Source: Frankiaceae bacterium
Lineage (GTDB): Bacteria; Actinomycetota; Actinomycetes; Mycobacteriales; SCTD01
Assembly (NCBI GenBank): GCA_947479995.1
Contig: CANKBT010000097.1
Location: 1-9,889, forward strand
Reading direction: 5' to 3'
DNA: 9,889 nucleotides
Shown piece by piece: positions 1 to 6,633 of the stretch. The notes beneath the pieces are model-generated. The model saw only the letters and a list, made by a program, of their open reading frames with translations, had not been told where the DNA came from and ran no database searches. The position numbers and the translations under genes are program-made. Numbering within the stretch: the first letter of the stretch is position 1; each line of letters opens with the position of its first letter.

Positions 1-20
1 AGCGGCGCGTCGCGGCCGGG

Positions 21-248
21 TCAGCCCTGGCGCGCCTGCCGGCGCGCGCGCGACCGCCGGGCCGCGCGCCCGAGCGAGCCCGGCCGCGCCGCCGACGAGA
101 AGCACAGCCCGGCGACGAGCAGCACCGGCAGCACCACCATGAGCAGCGAGACGCGCTGCAACCACGACAGGTCGCCCCACGTCACCGCGATCGGCGAGCA
201 CAGCGCGAGCAGCACCAGGCCGAGGGCGGCGTTGGTCACCCGCGGCAC
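21..248 (-). CDS. Small two-helix membrane protein, function unknown
   Basis: This is a short reading frame of about 75 residues just downstream of serC on the same strand, ending in TGA. Two hydrophobic stretches are visible. The first runs from about residue 6 to 24 (NAALGLVLLALCSPIAVTW) and the second from about 34 to 51 (VSLLMVVLPVLLVAGLCF). They are joined by a short loop containing WGDLSWLQR. The tail is strongly basic (RRSRARRQAR), which by the positive-inside rule would place the C-terminus in the cytoplasm. The start is uncertain. GTG codons at 263, 248 and 239 are all in frame; I chose 248 because an AGG lies 5 bases upstream. The gap to the serC stop is about 41 bases, so it is probably co-transcribed with serC. 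I recognise no family. Its hydrophobic pattern stands out against the Arg/Ala-rich shadow frames, which supports it being real. Confidence 0.6.
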   Translation of the reverse strand: MPRVTNAALGLVLLALCSPIAVTWGDLSWLQRVSLLMVVLPVLLVAGLCFSSAARPGSLGRAARRSRARRQARQG

Positions 249-289
249 CCAGGCCTGCGGCACCGGGCGGGGCGCGGGCCCCGGGGCCG

Positions 290-1420
290 TCAGAGCGCGC
301 CGACCACGTGGTCGACGCAGGCGGTCAGCGCCTGCACGTCGGACGGGTCGATCGCCGGGAACATCGAGATGCGCAGCTGGTTGCGGCCCAGCTTGCGGTA
401 GGGCTCGGTGTCGACGACGCCGTGCGCCCGCAGCACCTTCGCCACGACGGCCGCGTCGACCCCGTCCGCGAAGTCGATCGTGCCGACCACCTGGCTGCGC
501 TGCGCGGGGTCGGCGACGTACGGGCTGGTGTAGGCGGTGCGCTCGGCCCAGGAGTACAGGTGGTCGCTGCTCTCGCGGGTGCGCGCGACCGCCCAGTCGA
601 GCCCGCCCTGCGCGTTGAACCAGTCGACCTGCTCGGCCATGAGGAAGACCGTGGCGAGCGCCGGCGTGTTGTAGGTCTGGTCCTTGGTGGAGTTGTCGAG
701 CGCGATCGTGAGGTCGTACGACGCCGGCACCCACCGCTCGGAGGCGCCGATGCGCGCGATCCGCTCGAGGGCCGCGGGCGAGCACAGGGCGAGCCAGAGC
801 CCGCCGTCGGAGGCGAAGCACTTCTGCGGCGAGAAGTAGTAGGCGTCGAACTGCGACGCGTCGACCGGCAGCCCGCCCGCGCCGCTGGTGGCGTCGACTG
901 CCACGAGCGCGCCGGCGTCGGCGCCCTCGACCCGGGCGATCGGCATGGCGACGCCCGTCGAGGTCTCGTTGTGCGTGAGGGCGTAGAGGTCGACGCCCTC
1001 CTCGGCCACCGGCAGCGGGTGCGTGCCCGGCTCGCTCGCCACGACCGTCGGGTCGTCGAGGAACGGGGCGGCCTTCGCGGCCGCCGCGAACTTGCTCGAG
1101 AACTCGCCGAACGACAGGTGCTGGCTCTTGCGCTCGATGAGCCCGAAGGTCGCGATGTCCCAGAACTCGGTGGCGCCGCCGTTGCCGAGCAGCACCTCGT
1201 AGCCGTCGGGCAGGGCGAACAGCTCGCGCAGCCCGCGCCGCAGCCGGGCGACCTGGTCCTTGACCGGCGCCTGCCGGTGCGACGTGCCGAGGTAGCCGCG
1301 GCCGGTGGCGACGAGCGCCTCGAGCTGCGCCGGGCGGACCTTCGACGGGCCGGCGCCGAAGCGGCCGTCGCGCGGCAGGAGGTCGGCGGGGATCGCGATG
1401 TCGGGGGTCGCTGCGGCCAC
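290..1420 (-). CDS. serC: Phosphoserine aminotransferase (Mycobacterium-type SerC)
   Basis: This 376-residue cytoplasmic PLP enzyme interconverts 3-phosphohydroxypyruvate plus glutamate and O-phosphoserine plus 2-oxoglutarate, the second step of serine synthesis. It is a class V, fold-type I aminotransferase. The N-terminal substrate motif FGAGPSK lies at residues 21-27. HNETSTG (150-156) and VDATSGAGG (175-183, with D176 expected to contact the PLP ring nitrogen) are typical of the family. The Schiff-base lysine is K200 in YYFSPQKCFASDGG. NTPA (251-254) and RNQLRIS (346-352) are the usual later motifs. Length and motif wording fit the actinobacterial SerC subgroup rather than the E. coli type. 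The GTG start sits exactly where a leaderless transcript from the TAGGGT box upstream would begin, and no Shine-Dalgarno is seen. It is separated from the ABC permease by 50 bases containing a strong hairpin, so it is probably its own transcription unit with the small membrane gene. Confidence 0.96.
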   Translation of the reverse strand: MAAATPDIAIPADLLPRDGRFGAGPSKVRPAQLEALVATGRGYLGTSHRQAPVKDQVARLRRGLRELFALPDGYEVLLGNGGATEFWDIATFGLIERKSQHLSFGEFSSKFAAAAKAAPFLDDPTVVASEPGTHPLPVAEEGVDLYALTHNETSTGVAMPIARVEGADAGALVAVDATSGAGGLPVDASQFDAYYFSPQKCFASDGGLWLALCSPAALERIARIGASERWVPASYDLTIALDNSTKDQTYNTPALATVFLMAEQVDWFNAQGGLDWAVARTRESSDHLYSWAERTAYTSPYVADPAQRSQVVGTIDFADGVDAAVVAKVLRAHGVVDTEPYRKLGRNQLRISMFPAIDPSDVQALTACVDHVVGAL

Positions 1421-1426
1421 GCCCCG

Positions 1427-1432
1427 ACCCTA
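1427..1432 (-). promoter_or_regulatory. Predicted -10 box of a leaderless serC promoter
   Basis: On the minus strand the sequence TAGGGT, matching the actinobacterial -10 consensus TAnnnT, is followed by 6 bases (CGGGGC) and then the serC GTG. If the last T is position -7, transcription starts on the G of the start codon. No TTGACA-like -35 is visible at the usual distance; that place is occupied by the hairpin at 1435-1463. There is no Shine-Dalgarno, which agrees with a leaderless mRNA. Confidence 0.55.
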
Positions 1433-1434
1433 CC

Positions 1435-1463
1435 GGCGGGCCCGGCACCCGGCCGGGCCCGCC
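1435..1463 (-). terminator. GC-rich hairpin after the ABC permease, likely terminator
   Basis: This is a perfect 12-bp inverted repeat: left arm GGCGGGCCCGGC (1435-1446), loop ACCCG (1447-1451), right arm GCCGGGCCCGCC (1452-1463). It begins 8 bases past the permease stop codon in the direction of transcription. There is no following U-tract, which is common for actinobacterial hairpin terminators. Its position just before the serC -10 box suggests it ends the exporter transcript and insulates serC. It also covers the serC -35 region, so a protein-binding role cannot be excluded. Confidence 0.55.
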
Positions 1464-1470
1464 CGCCGGG

Positions 1471-2649
1471 TCAGCGCGGGGCCTCGGCGCTGCCGGCCCA
1501 CGCCTGCGCGACGCTCGTGGTGCCGCGGGTGCGCAGCAGCGAGCTGCGGTAGAGCCGCTCGCCGACGCGCACCGTCACCGCCGCCGCGGCCAGCAGCAGC
1601 ACGGCGGCCACGACCGCCTCCCAGGCCTGCGCGTCGCCCTCGACGAGCCGCGCCGGCATGACGAGCGGGCTGGTGAGCGGCAGGTACGACAGCACCGTGC
1701 GCACCGGCTCGCTGGTCACGTAGACGCTGGCGAAGAACGGCACGATGACGAGCAGCTGCAGCGGCATGGTGGTGCTCTGCAGGTCCTCCGTCCGACTGGC
1801 GAAGGCGCCGGCGGCCGCCCACAGGCAGGCCAGCAGCGCGAAGCCGAGCGCGAAGAACAGCAGGAACCAGGCGCTGTTGCGGGCCAGCAGCGACACCAGC
1901 TCGGACTCGCCGGTGAGCGAGGCGCCGGCGAGCGCGACGACGGCGAGCAGCACGACCTGCCCGAGGGCGAGCGCGCCGAGGCCGAGCACCTTGCCGTACA
2001 GCAGGGTGCGCACCGGCACGGCGCTGACGAGCACCTCGACGACGCGCGACTCCTTCTCCTTGACGACGGCCTGGGCGATGGCGAAGCCGAACTGGTAGAC
2101 GACGAAGAAGAACAGCAGGCCGAACGCGATGCCGAGCACCGGCACCACCGCCGGGTCGACGCCCGGGTCGTCGACGAGCCGCTCCGTCACGTCGACCGGC
2201 GACAGCAGGCGCTGCACCTCGTCGGGGCCGGCGCCCGCGTCGGCCAGCGCGGACGTCAGGCCGCCGAGCTGCGCGGTGCCGGCGAGGGCGTCGCGCAGGT
2301 CGTCGGGCACCTCGTCGTAGCCGGTGACGACGAGGCCGCCCGGCGTCACGTCGACGGCGGCGTCGACGTCCTCGTCCTCGAGCAGGACCTCGACCTGCGC
2401 CGGGTCGACCTCGCGCGGCGTGAGATCGACCTCGTCGTCGGGCACGGCCTCGACGAGCGTGAGCGCCGCGGGCGACAGCGCGGCGACGTCGTACTCCTCC
2501 GGGCCGTCGTCGGACAGCAGCGCGGGCAGCGCGACGGACGCGGCGACGAGGACGAGGAACAGCAGGGTGCCGAGCACGAAGGCGCGGCTGCGCAGCTTCT
2601 CCCCGACCTCCCGGCCGGCGACGAGGCGGACGGCGGACCACGTGCTCAT
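1471..2649 (-). CDS. ABC-2 exporter permease, NatB-like
   Basis: This 392-residue permease subunit is the membrane partner of the ATPase encoded upstream. The topology is that of NatB/ABC2_membrane_3 proteins. One helix (about 24-45) is followed by a large extracytoplasmic region (about 46-168). Five more helices then lie at about 169-192, 217-243, 259-284, 295-311 and 343-361. The cytoplasmic stretch 196-223 (VKEKESRVVEVLVSAVPVRTLLYGK, then VLG) is the conserved segment that usually contacts the ATPase. The extracytoplasmic region is unusually acidic between 47 and 100. The ATG start overlaps the ATPase stop as ATGA, with GGGAG six bases upstream as ribosome binding site. NatA/NatB of Bacillus exports sodium, but many relatives move peptides or lipophilic drugs, so the substrate here is unknown. 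It is the last gene before the hairpin at 1435-1463. Confidence 0.88.
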   Translation of the reverse strand: MSTWSAVRLVAGREVGEKLRSRAFVLGTLLFLVLVAASVALPALLSDDGPEEYDVAALSPAALTLVEAVPDDEVDLTPREVDPAQVEVLLEDEDVDAAVDVTPGGLVVTGYDEVPDDLRDALAGTAQLGGLTSALADAGAGPDEVQRLLSPVDVTERLVDDPGVDPAVVPVLGIAFGLLFFFVVYQFGFAIAQAVVKEKESRVVEVLVSAVPVRTLLYGKVLGLGALALGQVVLLAVVALAGASLTGESELVSLLARNSAWFLLFFALGFALLACLWAAAGAFASRTEDLQSTTMPLQLLVIVPFFASVYVTSEPVRTVLSYLPLTSPLVMPARLVEGDAQAWEAVVAAVLLLAAAAVTVRVGERLYRSSLLRTRGTTSVAQAWAGSAEAPR

Positions 2650-3548
2650 GCGGGGCTCCCGGCGGGCTCGGTGGCCGACCGGTACAGCTCGGCCAGGGTG
2701 GGGACGAGGGGGCGCAGCTCGGTGACGGTGCCGTGCTGCAGCGCCAGGTGCAGCAGCCGCTGCTGGGCGTCGGCGTCGTCGACCTCGAGCAGCGCGACCG
2801 GCCCGTCGACGTCGACGACGTGCACGCCGGGCACGTCGCGCACCCACCCGGCGTCGGGCTCGACGACGAGCCGCAGCCGCAGCCGGCGGCCCTGCCGGCG
2901 CAGCTCCTCGACGCCGCCCGCCGCGACGACGCGGCCGTGCGACAGCACCACCACGGCGTCGCAGAGCCGCTCCACCAGCTCGAGCTGGTGGCTGGAGAAC
3001 AGCACCGGCACGCCGGTGGCGGCGACCTCGCGCAGCAGCTCGACCAGGCCGTCGACGGCGACCGGGTCGAGGCCGCTGAACGGCTCGTCGAGCAGCAGCA
3101 GCTCCGGCTCGTGCACGAGGGCGGCGGCGATCTGCGCGCGCTGCTGGTTGCCGAGCGACAGCGCGCTCACGACGTCGCCGGCGCGCTCGGCCAGGCCGAG
3201 GCGCGCGAGCAGGGCGTCGGCGCTCGCGCGGGCGCGCTCGGCGGGCACGCCGTGCAGGCGCGCGAGGTGCACCAGCTGGGCCCGGACGGGCATGTCGGGG
3301 TAGAGCCCGCGCTCCTCCGGCATGTAGCCGATGCGCCGCCGGGCGTCGTCGTCGAGCGGCGCGCCGCGCCAGGTGACGGTGCCGCGGTCGGGCCGGGCGA
3401 TGCCCAGCACGATGCGCATCGTCGTGGTCTTGCCGGCGCCGTTCGCGCCGACGAAGCCGGTGAGCGAGCCGGGCGGCACGGAGAACGAGACGCCGTCGAC
3501 CGCGCGGCGCTCGCCGAAGGACTTGGTCACGTCGGTGAGGGTCAGCAC
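2646..3548 (-). CDS. ABC-2 exporter ATP-binding protein, NatA-like
   Basis: This 300-residue cytoplasmic ATPase would power the exporter formed with the overlapping permease. The Walker A motif is GANGAGKT (34-41) and the signature motif is LSLGNQQ (130-136). Walker B is LLLLDEP (150-156), with E155 catalytic, and the switch histidine is H187 in FSSH. Between Walker A and the signature lies GYMPEERGLYPDM (74-86), wording that is characteristic of NatA-type ATPases and replaces the usual Q-loop context. After about residue 215 there is a C-terminal domain of some 85 residues (RRLRLRLVVEP onward), as in many ABC-2 exporter ATPases. The GTG start has no clear Shine-Dalgarno but has a TAGCGT box 7 bases upstream, so a near-leaderless transcript is likely. 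The stop overlaps the permease start by 4 bases, implying coupled translation. The two-component genes lie directly upstream on the same strand, 35 bases away. Confidence 0.92.
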   Translation of the reverse strand: MLTLTDVTKSFGERRAVDGVSFSVPPGSLTGFVGANGAGKTTTMRIVLGIARPDRGTVTWRGAPLDDDARRRIGYMPEERGLYPDMPVRAQLVHLARLHGVPAERARASADALLARLGLAERAGDVVSALSLGNQQRAQIAAALVHEPELLLLDEPFSGLDPVAVDGLVELLREVAATGVPVLFSSHQLELVERLCDAVVVLSHGRVVAAGGVEELRRQGRRLRLRLVVEPDAGWVRDVPGVHVVDVDGPVALLEVDDADAQQRLLHLALQHGTVTELRPLVPTLAELYRSATEPAGSPA

Positions 3549-3555
3549 CCCCCGG

Positions 3556-3561
3556 ACGCTA
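3556..3561 (-). promoter_or_regulatory. Predicted -10 box for the ABC exporter genes
   Basis: On the minus strand TAGCGT (TAnnnT type) is followed by 7 bases and then the GTG of the ATPase gene. This predicts a transcript with a leader of 0-1 base. A weak -35-like CTGACG lies at 3582-3587 with a rather long 20-bp spacer, overlapping the response regulator stop codon. If real, it lets the exporter be expressed independently of, or regulated separately from, the sensor/regulator genes upstream. Confidence 0.45.
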
Positions 3562-3563
3562 GG

Positions 3564-3582
3564 GACGGCGGCCGCCGCCGTC
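3564..3582 (-). terminator. Small hairpin after the response regulator, possible terminator
   Basis: The inverted repeat has arms GACGGCGG (3564-3571) and CCGCCGTC (3575-3582) around a 3-base loop. It starts one base after the response regulator stop codon in the direction of transcription, and no U-tract follows. It also sits between the possible -35 and -10 of the exporter promoter, so it may be a weak terminator or an operator-like site. GC-rich sequence gives such repeats by chance fairly often. Confidence 0.3.
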
Positions 3583-3583
3583 G

Positions 3584-4258
3584 TCAGCCCTGCGACGGGT
3601 CCTCGGGGTCCCCCTCGGGGTGGACGAGCCCCGTCTCGTACGCGTGCACGACGGCCTGCAGGCGGTCGCGCACGCCGAGCTTGTCGAGCACCCGCGAGAC
3701 GTGCGTCTTCACCGTCGCCTCGCCGAGCACGAGCCGCGCGGCGATCTCGCCGTTCGACAGCCCGCGCGCGACGAGCAGCAGCACCTCGCGCTCGCGGTCG
3801 GTGAGCGCGGCGGCGAGGTCGGGGCGGGCGGCGCGGCCCGGCCGGGCGGAGAAGCGCGCGAGCACCCGGCGCGTGACCTCGGGCGCCAGCAGCGCGTCGC
3901 CCCGGGCGACGACGCGGACGGCCTCGACGAGCGCCTCGGGCGAGGCGTTCTTGAGCAGGAAGCCGCTCGCGCCGGCCTCCAGCGCGCCGAACAGGTAGTC
4001 GTCGCGGTCGAAGGTCGTCAGCACCACGACCGGGACCGCGGTCGACGCGGTGATGCTCCGCGTGGCCGTGAGGCCGTCGCCGCCCGGCATCTGCACGTCC
4101 ATGAGCACGACGTCGGGCGCGAGCCGGGCGACCGCCTCGACGGCGGCCGGCCCGTCGCTCGCCTCGCCGACCACCTCGAGGTCGTCCTCCAGCTCGAGGA
4201 TGAGCCGGAAGCCGGCGCGCACGAGGTCCTGGTCGTCGACCAGCAGCACGCGCGTCAC
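3584..4258 (-). CDS. NarL/LuxR-family response regulator
   Basis: This 224-residue DNA-binding response regulator is the partner of the kinase it overlaps. The receiver domain covers about 1-118. Its acidic pair is D8/D9, the phosphorylation site is D54 in VLMDVQMP, the switch residues are T81/T82, and the conserved lysine is K103 in FLLKNASP. A linker containing several arginines leads to a LuxR/GerE helix-turn-helix at about 150-212. That domain starts with LTDREREVLLLVARGLSNGEIA and has recognition-helix wording ATVKTHVSRVLDKL. The GTG start overlaps the kinase stop as GTGA, and there is no separate ribosome binding site, so translation is probably coupled. I chose this start because the receiver fold begins immediately (TRVLLVDDQ). 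Likely targets, by analogy with similar loci, are its own operon and the exporter genes 35 bases downstream. Confidence 0.95.
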   Translation of the reverse strand: MTRVLLVDDQDLVRAGFRLILELEDDLEVVGEASDGPAAVEAVARLAPDVVLMDVQMPGGDGLTATRSITASTAVPVVVLTTFDRDDYLFGALEAGASGFLLKNASPEALVEAVRVVARGDALLAPEVTRRVLARFSARPGRAARPDLAAALTDREREVLLLVARGLSNGEIAARLVLGEATVKTHVSRVLDKLGVRDRLQAVVHAYETGLVHPEGDPEDPSQG

Positions 4259-5490
4259 GCCGGCACCGGGAAGCGCGCCCGCACGCGGTAGCCGCCCGGC
4301 GCGCGCGGGCCGGCCTCGAGCGTGCCGCCGTGCAGGTCGACCCGCTCGCGCATGCCGGCCTGCCCGCGCCCGGCGCTCGGCGCGGGCGCCGGCGCCCCGC
4401 GGCCGTCGTCGACCACCTCGACCTCCAGCGCGTCGGGCAGGTAGCGCAGGCGCACGTCGGCGCGCGAGGCCGCGGCGTGCTTGACCGTGTTGGTGAGCGC
4501 CTCCTGCACGACGCGGTACGCCGCGGCGGAGACCGACGGCGGCAGCGGCCGCGCCTCGCCCACGACCGTGAGGTCGACGGCCAGGCCGTCGGCGGACGTG
4601 CGCTGCACGAGCTCGGGCAGGCCGGTGACCGCCGGCGCGCCCGCGGCCTCGCCGGAGCGCAGCACCTCGAGCATGCGGCGCATCTCCTCGACGGCGTCGC
4701 GGCTGGCGCGCTCGACCCGCGCCAGCGCCTCGCGGGCCTGCTCGGGCCGGCGGTCGAGCGCCCGGCGGGCGGCGCCGGCCTGCACGCCCATGAGGCTGAC
4801 GTGGTGGGCGACCACGTCGTGCAGGTCGCGGGCGAGCACGAGCCGCTCGGCCTCGCGGGTGCGGCGCGCGACCTCCTCCCGCTCGGCCTCGAGCTCGGCG
4901 GTGCGATCGACGAGCTGCGCCTGCTGGCGGGCGCTGCGCCAGGCCAGCTCGCCGAAGGCCACGGCCGCGCCGAAGTAGACGACGTTGAAGGCGTACGTGA
5001 AGACGAGGAACGCCGTGCGCGGGCTCACCGCCGTGCCCGGCACGTCGGCGTCGGGCACGAGGTCGCCGTACGGCGTCACCGCCAGCCCGACGGCGAGCCA
5101 GACGAACATGCCGGCCACGACCGCGGCGCGCAGCACCAGCGCGGCCCGCCGGTCGCGGGCCCAGGCGCCGGCGGTGAACAGCGCCAGGTAGAGCGCGACC
5201 GAGCTGACCAGCGCCTCCGGCACGTAGCGCGCCTGCAGGCCGACGTAGACGACCGCGCTGACCGCGAGCACGAGCAGCGGCGCGCGCCGCCGCAGCGCCA
5301 GCGGCAGCGTGATCGCGAGCGCCCACGCCGTCTGCTCGGCCGGGCTCGGCGGCGCCCCGCCGAGGGTCGCCCCCTGCGCCCGGCCGAGCTCGAGCGTGAG
5401 CAGCGTGCCCGCCGCCAGCCCGGCGGCGAGCAGCGCGTCCGCGCGCACCTGGCGCGCGGTCGGCGGCGGTCGGGTCCAGGTCGCGGTCAC
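4255..5490 (-). CDS. Sensor histidine kinase, HisKA_3 (DesK/NarX-like) type
   Basis: This 411-residue membrane sensor kinase autophosphorylates and passes the phosphate to the overlapping regulator. The N-terminal half is hydrophobic, with five or six predicted helices at about 17-35, 53-67, 70-86, 92-110, 117-139 and 158-182. The loops are short, so sensing may occur within the membrane or at its surface. A charged, probably coiled-coil stretch (about 186-218) leads to the dimerisation/phosphoacceptor helix, with H224 in ARDLHDVVAHH. The ATPase domain covers about 323-408: N-box N334 (EALTNTVKHA), G1 DDGRG (361-365) and the G2-like GRGQAGM (374-380). The GTG start has no convincing Shine-Dalgarno and lies in an 11-bp tandem duplication. 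Only 33 bases separate it from the citrate synthase stop and no promoter box is obvious there, so readthrough from citrate synthase is possible. The ligand cannot be read from the sequence. Confidence 0.93.
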   Translation of the reverse strand: MTATWTRPPPTARQVRADALLAAGLAAGTLLTLELGRAQGATLGGAPPSPAEQTAWALAITLPLALRRRAPLLVLAVSAVVYVGLQARYVPEALVSSVALYLALFTAGAWARDRRAALVLRAAVVAGMFVWLAVGLAVTPYGDLVPDADVPGTAVSPRTAFLVFTYAFNVVYFGAAVAFGELAWRSARQQAQLVDRTAELEAEREEVARRTREAERLVLARDLHDVVAHHVSLMGVQAGAARRALDRRPEQAREALARVERASRDAVEEMRRMLEVLRSGEAAGAPAVTGLPELVQRTSADGLAVDLTVVGEARPLPPSVSAAAYRVVQEALTNTVKHAAASRADVRLRYLPDALEVEVVDDGRGAPAPAPSAGRGQAGMRERVDLHGGTLEAGPRAPGGYRVRARFPVPA

Positions 5491-5504
5491 GACGCGGTCA
5501 CGAC
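5483..5504. repeat. 11-bp tandem duplication at the kinase start
   Basis: The unit GCGGTCACGAC occurs twice in direct succession (5483-5493 and 5494-5504) with no mismatch. On the minus strand each copy contains GTCGTGACCGC, so the kinase GTG start is duplicated 11 bases upstream and out of frame. The upstream GTG (5499-5501) opens a four-codon frame (Val-Thr-Ala-Ser) whose TGA stop overlaps the kinase GTG as GTGA. Confidence 0.7.
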
Positions 5505-5523
5505 GCCGCCGGCACGCGCGCGG

Positions 5524-6633
5524 CTAGACCTGGTTGCCGGCCGGCAGCTCGCCCGAGGCCACCTCGGACACCGGGCGCGGGCCCGGGCCGACGTACTTCG
5601 CCGACGGGCGGATGAGCTTGCCGAGGCGCTTCTGCTCCAGCACGTGCGCGCTCCAGCCGGCGGTGCGGGCGCAGGCGAACACCGAGGTGAACATGTGCGG
5701 CGGCACCTCGGCGAAGTCGAGGACGACGGCCGACCAGAACTCGACGTTGGTGCGCAGCGGGCGGTCGGGGTAGCGGTTGGTGAGCTCCTCGATCGCGGCC
5801 TTCTCGAGCGCGTCGGCCACCTCGTAGCGGTGCGAGCCGAGCTCCTTGGCCGTGCGGCGCAGCACGCGGGCGCGGGGGTCCTCGGCGCGGTAGACCCGGT
5901 GCCCGAAGCCCATGAGGCGCTCCTTGCGGTCGAGCAGGCCCTTGACGTAGCCGGCCGGGTCGCCGCTGCGCTCGACCTCGTCGAGCATCGTCAGCACGCG
6001 CGACGGAGCGCCGCCGTGCAGCGGGCCCGAGAGCGCGCCGATGGCGCCCGAGATGCTCGCCGCGGCGTCGGCGCCGGTCGAGGCGATGACGCGGGCGGTG
6101 AACGTCGAGGCGTTCATGCCGTGCTCGGCGGCCGACACGAAGTAGGCGTCGACGGCCTTGGTGTGCGCCGGGTCGGGCTCGCCCTTCCAGCGGATCATGA
6201 AGCGCTCGACGATCGTCTGCGCCTTGTCGACCTCGGTCTGCGGCACCATCGGCAGGCCCTGCCCGCGGGCGGACTGCGCGACGTACGACAGCGTCATGAC
6301 CGAGATGCGCGCGAGGTCCTCGCGGATCTGCGCCTCGTCGGTGTCGAGCATCTGCTGCAGGCCCCACGACGGCGCGAGCATGGCGATCGCGGACTGGACG
6401 TCGACGCGGATGTCGCCCGAGTGCACGGGCAGCGGGAACGGCTCGGCCGGCGGCAGCCCCGGGCGGAACTTGCCGTCGACGAGCAGCCCCCAGACGTTGC
6501 CGAAGGACACGTTGCCGACGAGGTCCTCGATGTCGACGCCGCGGTAGCGGAGGGCGCTGCCCTCCTTGTCGGGCTCGGCGATCTCGGACTCGAAGGCGAC
6601 GACGCCCTCGAGGCCGGGCTTGAAGTCCGCCAT
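5524..6633 (-). CDS. gltA: Citrate synthase, short second-type (CitA/GltA2-like)
   Basis: This 369-residue cytoplasmic enzyme condenses acetyl-CoA with oxaloacetate to citrate, the entry step of the TCA cycle. The family residues are all present: H171 in EHGMNAST, H206 in GPLHGGAP, H245 in GFGHRVYRAEDPRA, and D306 in FWSAVVLDF. H206, H245 and D306 correspond to the catalytic triad, and R323 in CARTAGW is the expected citrate-binding arginine. It lacks the N-terminal extension of the hexameric E. coli enzyme. Its length and the opening FKPGLEGVVAFESEIAEPD match the actinobacterial second citrate synthase (CitA of Mycobacterium). Some 2-methylcitrate synthases are similar, but the wording fits CitA better. 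The ATG start is supported by a GAGAGG 9 bases upstream. The stop is TAG, unlike the TGA of all its neighbours. It is divergent from pdxH and is the first gene of the long minus-strand block. Confidence 0.93.
   Translation of the reverse strand: MADFKPGLEGVVAFESEIAEPDKEGSALRYRGVDIEDLVGNVSFGNVWGLLVDGKFRPGLPPAEPFPLPVHSGDIRVDVQSAIAMLAPSWGLQQMLDTDEAQIREDLARISVMTLSYVAQSARGQGLPMVPQTEVDKAQTIVERFMIRWKGEPDPAHTKAVDAYFVSAAEHGMNASTFTARVIASTGADAAASISGAIGALSGPLHGGAPSRVLTMLDEVERSGDPAGYVKGLLDRKERLMGFGHRVYRAEDPRARVLRRTAKELGSHRYEVADALEKAAIEELTNRYPDRPLRTNVEFWSAVVLDFAEVPPHMFTSVFACARTAGWSAHVLEQKRLGKLIRPSAKYVGPGPRPVSEVASGELPAGNQV

Noticed and set aside
277..288. The 12-bp palindrome GGCCCCGGGGCC just after the serC stop codon, considered as a terminator.
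   Set aside because: It has no room for a loop except by opening the centre, leaving a 4-bp stem. Such G/C palindromes are expected by chance at this base composition.
308..1552. A long plus-strand frame antisense to serC.
   Set aside because: Composition is Arg/Val/Gly/Ala/Asp-rich with no domain pattern, whereas the opposite strand has a complete SerC with all active-site motifs.
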